DNA of 64,000 nt from Belnapia moabensis DSM 16746 (GTDB lineage: Bacteria; Pseudomonadota; Alphaproteobacteria; Acetobacterales; Acetobacteraceae): the NCBI RefSeq assembly GCF_000745835.1, contig NZ_JQKB01000011.1, forward strand, positions 62,001 to 126,000, written 5' to 3'. Under the pieces are notes generated by a model that was not told the DNA's origin, made no database searches, and worked only from the letters and a program-made list of their open reading frames with translations. Positions 21,535-29,689 of this stretch are shown here, piece after piece. A program made the position numbers and the translations under genes. Positions within the stretch are counted from its first letter, which is position 1. Each line of letters begins with the position of its first letter.

Positions 21535-22254
21535 TCAACCGGCGAGCGCATGCCACAGAAGAGGCAGCAAAAGGGCGCTGGCGAGGGCGTTCAGCCCCAT
21601 CGCCAGGCCGCTGAAAGCCCCCGCGGCGGCGCTGACCGAGAGCGCCCGGGCGGTGCCGATGCCATGCGATGCAGTCCCCATGGCGAGTCCCCTCGCCCGC
21701 ATATCCTCGACTCGCGCCAGATTCAGGACCAGGGGGCCGAGCGCTGCGCCGGTGATGCCGCTGGCGATGACGAGGGCGGCCGTCAGCGAGGGCAGGCCGC
21801 CGATCCGCTCGGCGATTCCCATGGCGACCGGCGTCGTGACGGAGCGCGGGGCGAGGGAGGCGACGACCTCCGGCGCGGCACCCAGGGCAAGTGCGATGCC
21901 GACCCCGACGGCGGCGGCGAAGAGGCCGCCGGTGATGACGGAGAGGGCGGCGAGCAGGGCAGAGCGGCGGACGGCCTCCCACTGCCGGTGCAGCGGCACG
22001 GCCAGCGCGACGGTCGCGGGGCCCAGGAGGAAGTGGACGAATTGGGCGCCCTCGAAATAGCTGCGGTAGTCGATGCCGCTCAGCAGCAGCCCGGCGGCGA
22101 GGATCAGCACGGCAAAGAGCACCGGATTGGCCAGCGGATGCCGCCGGCAGAGGCGTTGCAGCCGGAGCGCGCCGATCCAGGCGAGCAACGTGGCGGTGAG
22201 CGCCGCCAGCGGCTCCCGCGCCAGGTAGACCCAGATCTCGCCGAGCTCGCTCAT
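21535..22254 (-). CDS. lrgB: LrgB-family membrane protein
   Basis: 239 aa with six to seven membrane segments. Contains the LrgB/YohK signatures: GIDYRSYFEGAQFVHFLLGPATVALAVPL, LAPRSVTTPVAMGIAERIGG and TASHGIGTARAL near the C-terminus. The family pairs with LrgA/CidA; roles proposed elsewhere include murein-hydrolase control and glycolate/pyruvate/lactate export. Its ATG overlaps the lrgA stop by 4 bp, so the two are one translational unit. Confidence 0.92.
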   Translation of the reverse strand: MSELGEIWVYLAREPLAALTATLLAWIGALRLQRLCRRHPLANPVLFAVLILAAGLLLSGIDYRSYFEGAQFVHFLLGPATVALAVPLHRQWEAVRRSALLAALSVITGGLFAAAVGVGIALALGAAPEVVASLAPRSVTTPVAMGIAERIGGLPSLTAALVIASGITGAALGPLVLNLARVEDMRARGLAMGTASHGIGTARALSVSAAAGAFSGLAMGLNALASALLLPLLWHALAG

Positions 22255-22592
22255 CGGCCGCGCAGCAGGCGCTGGGCGAGGCGGCCGGTGAAGGCGATCG
22301 CGGCAAGCGTCCCGGCCAGGACGCCGAGGGTGAGCGGGGGCCAGTCGCGTGCCAGGACGGGCAGATAGAGCATCACCCCGACGCCGGCCGGGACGAAGAG
22401 CAGGCCGAGATTGCCGAGCAGCGCATCGGCCGTGGCGTGCAGGGCGGGCGGGGCCTCGCGGCCGCGCAGCAGCAGGCCCGTGAAGAGCAGCGCCATGCCG
22501 ATCACCGGGCCGGGGACGGGCAGGTGCAGGGCCCGGGCGAGGACTTCGCCGGCGAGCTGGCAGGAGAGCAACGTGGTGAGGGGGCCGATCAT
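22251..22592 (-). CDS. lrgA: LrgA/CidA-family membrane protein
   Basis: 113 aa, four membrane segments, holin-like. LHLPVPGPVIGMALLFTGLLLRG and LGLLFVPAGVGVMLYLPVL are family hallmarks. Partner of the overlapping lrgB gene. A strong hairpin (22621-22653) precedes it, probably ending the upstream binding-protein transcript. Confidence 0.9.
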   Translation of the reverse strand: MIGPLTTLLSCQLAGEVLARALHLPVPGPVIGMALLFTGLLLRGREAPPALHATADALLGNLGLLFVPAGVGVMLYLPVLARDWPPLTLGVLAGTLAAIAFTGRLAQRLLRGR

Positions 22593-22620
22593 GCGCGGCG
22601 CCCTCCGTCCGGCAGCGGGG

Positions 22621-22653
22621 TCATGGCGGCGGGGTTCCTTGGCGCCGCCATGA
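22621..22653 (-). terminator. Perfect 11-bp stem-loop after the first family-5 binding protein
   Basis: TCATGGCGGCG and CGCCGCCATGA pair perfectly around an 11-base loop, 12 bases past the stop of the binding-protein gene ending at 22665. No T-run follows on the minus strand, so it resembles U-less terminators or 3'-protecting hairpins. Confidence 0.5.
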
Positions 22654-22664
22654 TCCGCCCTGCC

Positions 22665-24272
22665 CTACTGAAGGTCTACGGTGACCAAGTCCTGGAACCA
22701 GGATTGGGCGCTGACGAAGCCGCGCACGCGGCGCGACATCGCTCGTGGGTTGAGGTCGTGGACGATGTAGAGCCAGGGCGGGTTGTCCACCAGCCGCTCA
22801 TGCGCCTTCGCATAGGCGGCGTCGTAGGCGGCGGGGTCGCGGGCATTCTCGAGGGCGGCGAAGGCCTCCTCGAATTGCGGGTCGGTCCATTGGCCCCAGT
22901 TGAAGCCGTTGGGCGGGATGAAGGCCTGGAGGAAGTAGCGCGCCGCCACCGCCGGGTCGGAGGAGGGCGAGGAGGGGTTGACCGAGGTGGAGCCGTTCAG
23001 GATGGGCGCATCGGGGGCCTGGCGCACCGCGGTCAGCAGAGTGTTCCACTCAGTCACCTCGAAGGAGACCTCGACGCCGCAGGCCTCCTTCAGAGCCTGC
23101 TGCATGTACTCGTTCATCGGCAGAGGCAGCATCTGGCCGGAGCCGCTGGCCGAGATCATCACCTTGAAGCGCAGCGGGTTCTGCGCGGTGAAGCCGGCGG
23201 CCGCAAGAAGCGCCCTGCCCTTCGCCGGGTCGAAGCCGTAGCGGTTCTGTGGCGTGCCGAAATGCGGGTCGGAGGGTTTCAGCCAGCCGACCGAGGGCTC
23301 GGCGGTGCCGTTCAGCAGCTCGACGAGGCCGGCGCGGTCGACGCAGTAGTTGAGGCCCTGGCGGACGCGGACGTCGCGGAAAGGCGTGGTGGTTCCGCCC
23401 GTCTGGAAAAACCAGGGCCAGACATGGGGGTAGCTGTTGGTGACGACCTGGAAGCCGGCCTGCTTCAGGCTCGGGATGGCATCCGGCGGCGGCACCTCGA
23501 TCCAGTCCACCTGGCCGGAGCGGAGGGCTGCGAGGCGGGAATTCGCCTCCGGGATGGGCAGCAGCAGCACGCGGGCGAGCTTCGGGACGCGGGCATGGTC
23601 CCAGTAGTCGGCGTTCTTCGACAGCTCGGCCGAGACGCGGGGGGTGAAGCGCGAGAGGCGGAAGGGCCCGGTGCCCGCCGGCGGCAGCGCCGCGACCTTG
23701 GCCCAGTCACGGCCGCCCTGCTCGAAGCTCTGCGGACTCATCATCAGGATGTAGACCGCCATGTAGGGAAAGTAGCTGGCGACCCGCGTCGTGGTGATGG
23801 CGACGGTGAAGTCGTCGATCTTGCGATAGCTCGCCAGGATCGGGATGCGGGCGCGGGTGATGCCGCTGCCGGCCGGGTCGAATTGCGGGCTGTCCTGCTT
23901 CCAGAAGCGGTCGAGTGTCCAGATCACGCTGTCGGCGGTGAAGGGCGTGCCGTCATGGAACTTCACCCCGCGGCGGAGGTGGAAGACCCAGGTCTTCGGG
24001 TCGGCCGGGTCCTGCTCGTAGCGCTCGGCGAGGCCGGGGCGAAGCGTCGCCGGCTGGTCGGCGCGGGAGAGGTCCCAGAGGACCAGCCCTTCGAAGGCGG
24101 GATAGCCGAGGAAGCGGACCCCCTCGAAGCCGTTGTTCGGCGCGCCGGTCGTGGTCGGCACGTCGGCGGCAGTCATGGCGATGCGGAGCACCTTCGGCTG
24201 CTGCGCATCGCCCGGCGAGGCGCCGAGCAGGCCGGCGAGGGCGAGCGCCCCGATCAGTCCCAGTCTTTTCAT
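22665..24272 (-). CDS. Family-5 (peptide/nickel-type) ABC solute-binding protein, copy 1
   Basis: 535 aa periplasmic receptor: signal peptide (LIGALALAGLLGASPGDAQ, about residues 1-22), then an SBP_bac_5 domain with the conserved WVFHLRRGVKFHDGTPFTADSVIWTLDR segment near residue 95 and VRQGLNYCVDRAGLVELL in the middle. ATG 24272 is preferred because GGGA lies about seven bases upstream; ATG 24284 is an alternative. Strongly similar along its length to the next gene, so the two arose by tandem duplication. No permease or ATPase lies nearby. Confidence 0.92.
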   Translation of the reverse strand: MKRLGLIGALALAGLLGASPGDAQQPKVLRIAMTAADVPTTTGAPNNGFEGVRFLGYPAFEGLVLWDLSRADQPATLRPGLAERYEQDPADPKTWVFHLRRGVKFHDGTPFTADSVIWTLDRFWKQDSPQFDPAGSGITRARIPILASYRKIDDFTVAITTTRVASYFPYMAVYILMMSPQSFEQGGRDWAKVAALPPAGTGPFRLSRFTPRVSAELSKNADYWDHARVPKLARVLLLPIPEANSRLAALRSGQVDWIEVPPPDAIPSLKQAGFQVVTNSYPHVWPWFFQTGGTTTPFRDVRVRQGLNYCVDRAGLVELLNGTAEPSVGWLKPSDPHFGTPQNRYGFDPAKGRALLAAAGFTAQNPLRFKVMISASGSGQMLPLPMNEYMQQALKEACGVEVSFEVTEWNTLLTAVRQAPDAPILNGSTSVNPSSPSSDPAVAARYFLQAFIPPNGFNWGQWTDPQFEEAFAALENARDPAAYDAAYAKAHERLVDNPPWLYIVHDLNPRAMSRRVRGFVSAQSWFQDLVTVDLQ

Positions 24273-24352
24273 GCGTGGTCCCATCCCCGGATTGGTTCGG
24301 CCTTGGGGATGCAAGCGGCGTGCAAGCGCCAGGGACCGGGGCGCAGCCGGGT

Positions 24353-24385
24353 GGTGCCGCGGCTCCTGCCTAGAACCGCGGCACC
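24353..24385 (-). terminator. Perfect 10-bp stem-loop after the second family-5 binding protein
   Basis: GGTGCCGCGG and CCGCGGCACC pair perfectly around a 13-base loop, eight bases past the stop of the gene ending at 24393. No T-run follows. It separates the two paralogous binding-protein genes. Confidence 0.5.
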
Positions 24386-24392
24386 GGGCGCC

Positions 24393-25991
24393 TCACTGCA
24401 CGTCCACGCGCGTGAGGTCCTGGTACCAGGACTGCGCGCTGACGAAGCCGCGCACGCGCCGGGTCATGGCGCGCGGGTTGAGGTCGTGGACGATGTAGAG
24501 CCAGGGGGCGCCGTCCACGAGGCGCTCATGCGCGCGGCGCAAGGCGGCGCGGATGCGCTCCGGGTCGCGCTCGGTCTCGACCGCGGCGAAGGCGGCGTCG
24601 AACTCGGCGTCGCGCCAGTGGCCGGCATTGGAGCCGACCGGCGTCGCGTTGGAGGAGAGGAACCAGCGCGCCATCTGCGACGCGTCGGAGGAGACGAGGC
24701 TGATATTCAGCGCATCGGCGCCAAGCCATTGCGACGCGCTGGGCTCGGCGCGGAGGCCGGCGAGCAAGGTGTTCCACTCGACCACCTGGAAGCCGATCTC
24801 GACGCCGCAATTCTCGCGCAGGCTTTGCTGGAGGTATTCGTTCATCGGCAACGGCAGCATCTGGCCGGAGCCGCTAGTGGAGATGCCGATGGTGAGCTTC
24901 AGCGGCCGCTGCGGGCCGTAGCCGGCCTCGGCCAGCAACGCGCGGCCGCGGGTGGCGTCCAGCCGGTAGCGGTTCTGCGGCTGGCCGAAGAGCGGGTCGT
25001 TCGGCTTGTAGAAGCCGACCGAGGGCTCGGCCGTGCCGTTGAGCAAGGTCGTCATGCCGTCGCGGTCGAAGCAGTAGTTGAGCGCCTGGCGGACGCGCAC
25101 ATCGGCGGTCGGGCTGCCCGGCTTGCCGGCGGCGAAGACCCAGGGCCAGACATGCGGGTAGGAATTGGTGATCACCTGGAAGCCGCCGGAGCGCAGCGAG
25201 GGGATGGCATCCGGCGGCGGCACCTCGATCCAGTCCACCTGGCCGGACCGCAGCGCGGCGAGGCGGGTATTCGCCTCCGGCATGGGCAGCAGGAGGATGC
25301 GGTCGAGGCGCGGCCTGCGGTCCGGGTTCCAGTAGGCGTCGTTGCGCGAGAGCTCGGCCGACTGGCGCGGGACGAAGCGGCTGATGCGGAAGGGGCCGGT
25401 GCCGGCGGCGCCGGCGCTCGCCACCTTGGACCAGTCGCGGCCATTCGCCTCCCAGCTCTGGGGCGAGGTGAAGAGAATCCAGGTGAGGAGATAGGGCAGG
25501 TAGGAGACGGGGCGCGAGGTCTCGAGCTCGACCGTGCCGCCGTCGATCTTGCGGTAGCCCGTCATGATGGAGACGCGGCCGCGGGCGAGCGCGGCGCCGG
25601 CGGCATCGAATTGCGGGCTGTCGTTGCGGTAGAAGCGGTCGAGGTTCCAGATCACCGCATCGGCGTTGAAGGGCGTGCCGTCATGGAAGGTGACGCCCTG
25701 GCGCAGGGTGAAGCGCCATTTGCGCGGATCGGCGGCATCCTGCTCCCAGGCGGTGGCGAGGCCGGGGCGAATATCGGCCGGCTTGTCGGCGCTGGTGAGG
25801 TCCCAGTCGACCAGCGGCTCGAAGACCGGGAAGCCGAGGAAGCGCATGCCCTCTGAACCGTTGTTCGGCATGCCGGAGGTGGTCGGCACGTCGGAGGCGG
25901 TCATGGCGATGCGCAGCACCTTCTGCTGCGCGGCGGCAGGAAGCGGCAGGGCGAGGGCGGCTGCGAGGGCAAGGGGGATGGCGAGGCGCAA
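24393..25991 (-). CDS. Family-5 (peptide/nickel-type) ABC solute-binding protein, copy 2
   Basis: 532 aa. Signal peptide MRLAIPLALAAALALPLPAAAQ, then the same domain as its neighbour: RIAMTASDVPTTSGMPNNG at the mature N-terminus, FHDGTPFNADAVIWNLDRF near residue 105, GQVDWIEVPPPDAIPSL mid-protein and the closing RRVRGFVSAQSWYQDL. Binds a peptide-like or other small ligand in the periplasm. Differences from copy 1 are spread through the binding domain, suggesting different ligand preference. No transporter partners are adjacent. Confidence 0.92.
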   Translation of the reverse strand: MRLAIPLALAAALALPLPAAAQQKVLRIAMTASDVPTTSGMPNNGSEGMRFLGFPVFEPLVDWDLTSADKPADIRPGLATAWEQDAADPRKWRFTLRQGVTFHDGTPFNADAVIWNLDRFYRNDSPQFDAAGAALARGRVSIMTGYRKIDGGTVELETSRPVSYLPYLLTWILFTSPQSWEANGRDWSKVASAGAAGTGPFRISRFVPRQSAELSRNDAYWNPDRRPRLDRILLLPMPEANTRLAALRSGQVDWIEVPPPDAIPSLRSGGFQVITNSYPHVWPWVFAAGKPGSPTADVRVRQALNYCFDRDGMTTLLNGTAEPSVGFYKPNDPLFGQPQNRYRLDATRGRALLAEAGYGPQRPLKLTIGISTSGSGQMLPLPMNEYLQQSLRENCGVEIGFQVVEWNTLLAGLRAEPSASQWLGADALNISLVSSDASQMARWFLSSNATPVGSNAGHWRDAEFDAAFAAVETERDPERIRAALRRAHERLVDGAPWLYIVHDLNPRAMTRRVRGFVSAQSWYQDLTRVDVQ

Positions 25992-26039
25992 GGCGGACTA
26001 CTCCGATGGATGCCTCCCCTGTCCTTGCAAGGATCGTGC

Positions 26040-26423
26040 TCAGCGGGGCCGCTGCAGCAGCTCGACCATCACCCCCTCCGGCCCACGGACGAAAGCGAGG
26101 CGGAAGGCGCCGGCGGTGAGCGGGCCGATGGCGATGTCGGCGCCGAGGCGGCGCAGGTGCTCGCAGGCGGCGTCCACGTCATCGACGCCGAGGCCGATAT
26201 GCTCGAGCCCGAGATGCAGGAAGCCGGGAGCGGGCTCGGCCGGGAAATCCGGGTTGGAGGGGGCGATGAGCAAAAGCTGGCCGTCGAGGGTCAGCTCGTA
26301 GCGGCCGTCGCGGCCCTCGGGACGGCATTCGGCGCCGAAGAGGGTGGTGAAGAAGCGCGCCATCGCCGCCGGGTCGCGGGCGCGGAGATGGATGTGGTCG
26401 TAGCGGAAGCGGGGCGTGGCCAT
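26040..26423 (-). CDS. VOC (glyoxalase/dioxygenase fold) protein
   Basis: 127 aa, two beta-alpha-beta-beta-beta modules. Candidate metal ligands: His in [10 protein letters not shown] (about residue 11), His in [11 protein letters not shown] (about 75) and Glu in [10 protein letters not shown] near the C-terminus. The order fits lactoylglutathione-lyase-like or dioxygenase-like VOC enzymes, but the substrate is unknown. Divergent from rph with 56 bp between starts. The palindrome TCCTTGCAAGGA lies just past its stop. Confidence 0.85.
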   Translation of the reverse strand: MATPRFRYDHIHLRARDPAAMARFFTTLFGAECRPEGRDGRYELTLDGQLLLIAPSNPDFPAEPAPGFLHLGLEHIGLGVDDVDAACEHLRRLGADIAIGPLTAGAFRLAFVRGPEGVMVELLQRPR

Positions 26424-26479
26424 GGCGGGAGTATAGCGCCCCCTCGCCTTCCCCGCGCGCCGGTGCTACCCCGCGCGGC

Positions 26480-27202
26480 ATGAACCGTCCCTCTGGTCGC
26501 GCGCCCGATGCGCTCCGCTCCGTCATCCTCGAGCCCAATGTCGCCCGGTATGCCGAGGGCTCCTGCCGCATCCGCATGGGCAATACCGAGGTGCTCTGCA
26601 CCGCGAGCATCGAGAGCCGGGTACCGCCCTTCCTGCGCGGCACTGGCCAGGGCTGGGTGACGGCCGAGTACGGGATGCTGCCCCGGGCGACCCATACCCG
26701 CTCCGACCGCGAGGCGGCGCGGGGCAAGCAGTCCGGCCGGACGCAGGAGATCCAGCGGCTGATCGGCCGCAGCTTGCGGGCGGTGACCGACCTCAAGGCT
26801 ATGGGCGAGATGTCCATCACCGTCGATTGCGACGTGCTGACGGCCGATGGCGGCACGCGCTGCGCCAGCATCACCGGCGGCTGGGTGGCGCTGCACCTCG
26901 CCTTCCGCCATGCCATGAAGATGAATGTCATCGGCACCGTGCCGCTGCGCGACCAGGTGGCGGCGGTGTCCTGCGGCATCTGGCAGGGCACGCCGGTGCT
27001 CGACCTCGACTATGACGAGGACAGCAAGGCGCAGACGGATGCCAATTTCGTCCTCACCGGCAAGGGCGGCATGGTCGAGGTGCAGGGCACGGCAGAGGGC
27101 GAGCCTTTCTCCGAGGCGGAGCTGCTGGCGCTGCTGAAGCTGGCGCGGCAGGGGACGGATGAGCTGTTCAAGCGGCAGCGCGCGGCGGTCGGCATTGGCT
27201 AG
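26480..27202 (+). CDS. rph: Ribonuclease PH
   Basis: 240 aa phosphorolytic 3'-5' exoribonuclease that trims tRNA 3' ends; hexameric, cytoplasmic. The start [26 protein letters not shown], the phosphate-binding region [29 protein letters not shown] and [19 protein letters not shown] are all canonical. Full length. The stop overlaps the TTG start of rdgB, the usual alphaproteobacterial rph-rdgB pairing. Confidence 0.97.
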   Translation: MNRPSGRAPDALRSVILEPNVARYAEGSCRIRMGNTEVLCTASIESRVPPFLRGTGQGWVTAEYGMLPRATHTRSDREAARGKQSGRTQEIQRLIGRSLRAVTDLKAMGEMSITVDCDVLTADGGTRCASITGGWVALHLAFRHAMKMNVIGTVPLRDQVAAVSCGIWQGTPVLDLDYDEDSKAQTDANFVLTGKGGMVEVQGTAEGEPFSEAELLALLKLARQGTDELFKRQRAAVGIG

Positions 27203-27815
27203 GCGCCTGGAGCGTGGGCGGCTGGTGATCGCCACCCATAACGAGGGGAAGCGACGCGAGGTCGCCGAGTTGCTGGCGCCCTACGGCATGGATGTCGTGG
27301 CGGCCGGGGCGCTTGGGCTGCCAGTGCCGGAGGAAACCGAGGACAGCTTCCTCGGCAATGCTCGCATCAAGGCGCTGGCGGCGGCTCGGGCGACGGGGCT
27401 GCCGGCGCTGGCCGATGACAGCGGCTTCTCAGTCGCCGCGCTCGGCGGCGATCCGGGGGTGAGGACGGCGGACTGGGCCGAGCTGCCGGGCGGCGGGCGG
27501 GACTATGCGATGGCGATGGCAAAGGTCGCCGCGCTGGCCGCGCCCTTCCCCGACCGTCATGCCTGGTTCTCCTGTGCCCTGGTGCTGGCCTGGCCGGATG
27601 GGCACAGCGAGGGCTTCCTCGGCGAGGTGCATGGCACCTGGGTGCATCCGCCGCGTGGCGAGCGGGGCTTCGGCTACGACCCGATGTTCCTCCCCGAGGG
27701 CGGCCCAGGGGGAAGTACCGAGACATTCGGCGAGATGGAGCCGGCGGCGAAGCACGCCATCAGCCACCGGGCGCGGGCCTTCGCCCTGCTGCGCGAGGCC
27801 TGCCTCACGGCCTAG
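27195..27815 (+). CDS. rdgB: XTP/dITP diphosphatase RdgB (non-canonical purine NTPase)
   Basis: 206 aa from TTG 27195. Hydrolyses dITP, XTP and similar damaged nucleotides, keeping them out of [21 protein letters not shown] at the N-terminus, [25 protein letters not shown] with the catalytic Asp pair, and [12 protein letters not shown] are diagnostic. TTG was chosen because it places [16 protein letters not shown] at the family start and overlaps the rph stop; an ATG at 27159 would add an out-of-family Ser/Arg-rich extension inside rph. Confidence 0.95.
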   Translation: MARRLERGRLVIATHNEGKRREVAELLAPYGMDVVAAGALGLPVPEETEDSFLGNARIKALAAARATGLPALADDSGFSVAALGGDPGVRTADWAELPGGGRDYAMAMAKVAALAAPFPDRHAWFSCALVLAWPDGHSEGFLGEVHGTWVHPPRGERGFGYDPMFLPEGGPGGSTETFGEMEPAAKHAISHRARAFALLREACLTA

Positions 27816-27875
27816 GCCTCCCGGCGACTTTGGTGGTTTCCCCTTGCGGTTCTTTCGCCCCGCGGCCGCCATGCT

Positions 27876-28898
27876 TCAGCGCATCGGCAGGGCGTAGACG
27901 AGGCCGCCCTGGGTCCAGAGCCGGTTGGGGCCGCGGGGCAGGTCGATATTCGTCTCGGGGCCGAAGGAGCGGTCGTAGACCTCGCCGTAATTCCCCAGGG
28001 CACGCACCACATTGTAGGCCCAGTTGCGGTCGAGCTTCAGCGCCTCGCCGAGCTCGGGCGTGACGCCGAGCAGGCGGCGGGTGTTGGGGCTCGGGCTGGT
28101 GCGACGCATCTCCTCCGCATTCACCTGCGTCACGCCCTGTTCCTCCGCCTCGATCAGGGCGGTGGTGTACCAGCGCACGACGTCGAACCATTGCTGGTCA
28201 TCGCGGCGGATATAGGCGCCGTAGGGCTCCTTGCTGAAACGCTCGGGCAGGATGGTCCATTCGGCGGGCTTCGCCATGGTGGAGCGCACGCCGGCGAGCT
28301 GCGAGGCGTCGGTGCCGAAGCTGTCGCAGCGGCCGGCCTGGAGCGCCGCCGTCGCCTGGTCGGTGCGCTCGAAGAGCAGCGGACGGAAGGGCGTGTCGAT
28401 GCTGCGGAAGTAGTCGGCCGTCACCTGCTCGTTGGTCGTGCCCTGGACGAGGCAGATGGTGGCGTCGCGCATCTCGGCCACCTTCTGCACCGAGTTGGCG
28501 CGGACGATGAAGCCGTGGCCGTCGTAGAAATAGGTGACGACATGGCGCAGGCCGAGCGTCACGTCGCGCAGCATGGTCTGGGTGCTGGTGCGGAAGAGCA
28601 CATCAACCTCGCCGGCGCCGAGCGCGGTGAAGCGCGTCGAGGAGGAGAGCGGGACGAAGCGGACCTTGGCCGCGTCGTTGAAGATGGCGACGGCGAGGCC
28701 GCGGCAGAGATCGACATCCATGCCCTGCCAGACGCCGCGGCTGTCCGGCAGGCCGAAGCCGGCGACGCCGGTGCCGATGCCGCAGACGAGCTGGCCGCGC
28801 GCCTTGATCGCCTCCAGCGTCTGCTGGGCGCGGGCGGTGGTGGTGCTGGCGAGCGCGCAAGCGAATGCGGCCGCGGCGATGATGCCTCGTGTCAGCAT
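27876..28898 (-). CDS. Amino-acid ABC transporter solute-binding protein, AapJ-like
   Basis: 340 aa periplasmic family-3 binding protein. Signal peptide to about residue 24 (TTTARAQ), then TLEAIKARGQLVCGIGTGVAGFGLPDSRGVWQGMDVDLCRGLAVAIF, the AapJ/BztA opening for general L-amino-acid uptake, and the closing NIDLPRGPNRLWTQGGLVYALPMR. Length agrees with AapJ. The AapQMP permease and ATPase genes are not beside it in this window, so it is an orphan receptor or uses components encoded elsewhere. Confidence 0.93.
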   Translation of the reverse strand: MLTRGIIAAAAFACALASTTTARAQQTLEAIKARGQLVCGIGTGVAGFGLPDSRGVWQGMDVDLCRGLAVAIFNDAAKVRFVPLSSSTRFTALGAGEVDVLFRTSTQTMLRDVTLGLRHVVTYFYDGHGFIVRANSVQKVAEMRDATICLVQGTTNEQVTADYFRSIDTPFRPLLFERTDQATAALQAGRCDSFGTDASQLAGVRSTMAKPAEWTILPERFSKEPYGAYIRRDDQQWFDVVRWYTTALIEAEEQGVTQVNAEEMRRTSPSPNTRRLLGVTPELGEALKLDRNWAYNVVRALGNYGEVYDRSFGPETNIDLPRGPNRLWTQGGLVYALPMR

Positions 28899-28981
28899 GT
28901 TGGTTTGGCCTGCCCTGTTTGAACCTGGCGGCGATGCTCGCGGTTACGCCTTCGGCATGTCAACGCGATGCGGCAGGCGAA

Positions 28982-29689
28982 TCAGGGCGCCCGGACAGCG
29001 TTTGCTTCATTTGCGGGCAGGATGCGCCCATCTTCCATCGCGACGATGCGGTCGGCGATGTCGAGGATGCGCGGGTCATGCGTCACCATCAGGATCGGCA
29101 CGCCACGGCGGCGGGCGAGGTCGCGCAGCAGGCGGACGACATCGCCGCCCGATTGGCGGTCGAGCGCTGCGGTCGGCTCGTCGGCGAGGATGAGGCCGGG
29201 CTGGCCGGCGAGCGCACGGGCGACGGCGACGCGCTGGCGCTGGCCGCCGGAGAGCTGGTCCGGGCGGCTCTCGCATTTCTCGGCGAGGCCGACGGCGGCG
29301 AGCATCTCGCCGGCACGGGCAAGGCGCTGGCGCTCGGTGGTGGCGGGGTCGAGCTCGAGGGCCATCGCCACATTCTGCCGGGCGGTGAGGAAGCCGAGCA
29401 GGTTGTGCTGCTGGAAGATGAAGCCGATGCGGCGCCGGAGCGCAGTGCGCTCGCGCTCCGAGGCGCCGGCGAGTTCCTGGCCGAGCACGGTGGCGCTGCC
29501 TTGCTGCAGGGCGCGGAGGGCGCCGATCAGCGTCAGCAGCGTGGTCTTGCCGCTGCCCGAGGGGCCGGTGAGCAGCACCACCTCGCCCGGGGCGACGCTG
29601 AGATCGACGTCGCGCAGGACGGGGCGGGCGAGGTCGCCAGTGCCGTAGGCGTAGGTGACGCCGCGGAGGGCGACGGGGGGTGTCGCCAT
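28982..29689 (-). CDS. ABC exporter ATPase, DevA/LolD-type
   Basis: 235 aa. Walker A GPSGSGKTT at residues 42-50, Q-loop FIFQQHNLL, signature LSGGQRQRV, Walker B LILADEPTAALD, H-loop MVTHD. The pattern is that of MacB/LolD/DevA ATPases serving DevC-type permeases. The ATG overlaps the permease stop by one base (TGATG). Last gene of the TetR-small protein-HlyD-DevC-DevA operon. Confidence 0.92.
   Translation of the reverse strand: MATPPVALRGVTYAYGTGDLARPVLRDVDLSVAPGEVVLLTGPSGSGKTTLLTLIGALRALQQGSATVLGQELAGASERERTALRRRIGFIFQQHNLLGFLTARQNVAMALELDPATTERQRLARAGEMLAAVGLAEKCESRPDQLSGGQRQRVAVARALAGQPGLILADEPTAALDRQSGGDVVRLLRDLARRRGVPILMVTHDPRILDIADRIVAMEDGRILPANEANAVRAP

Noticed and set aside
22437-25856. 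1139-codon open frame on the plus strand
   Set aside because: Antisense to two well-defined solute-binding protein genes. Its internal repetition only mirrors their duplication.
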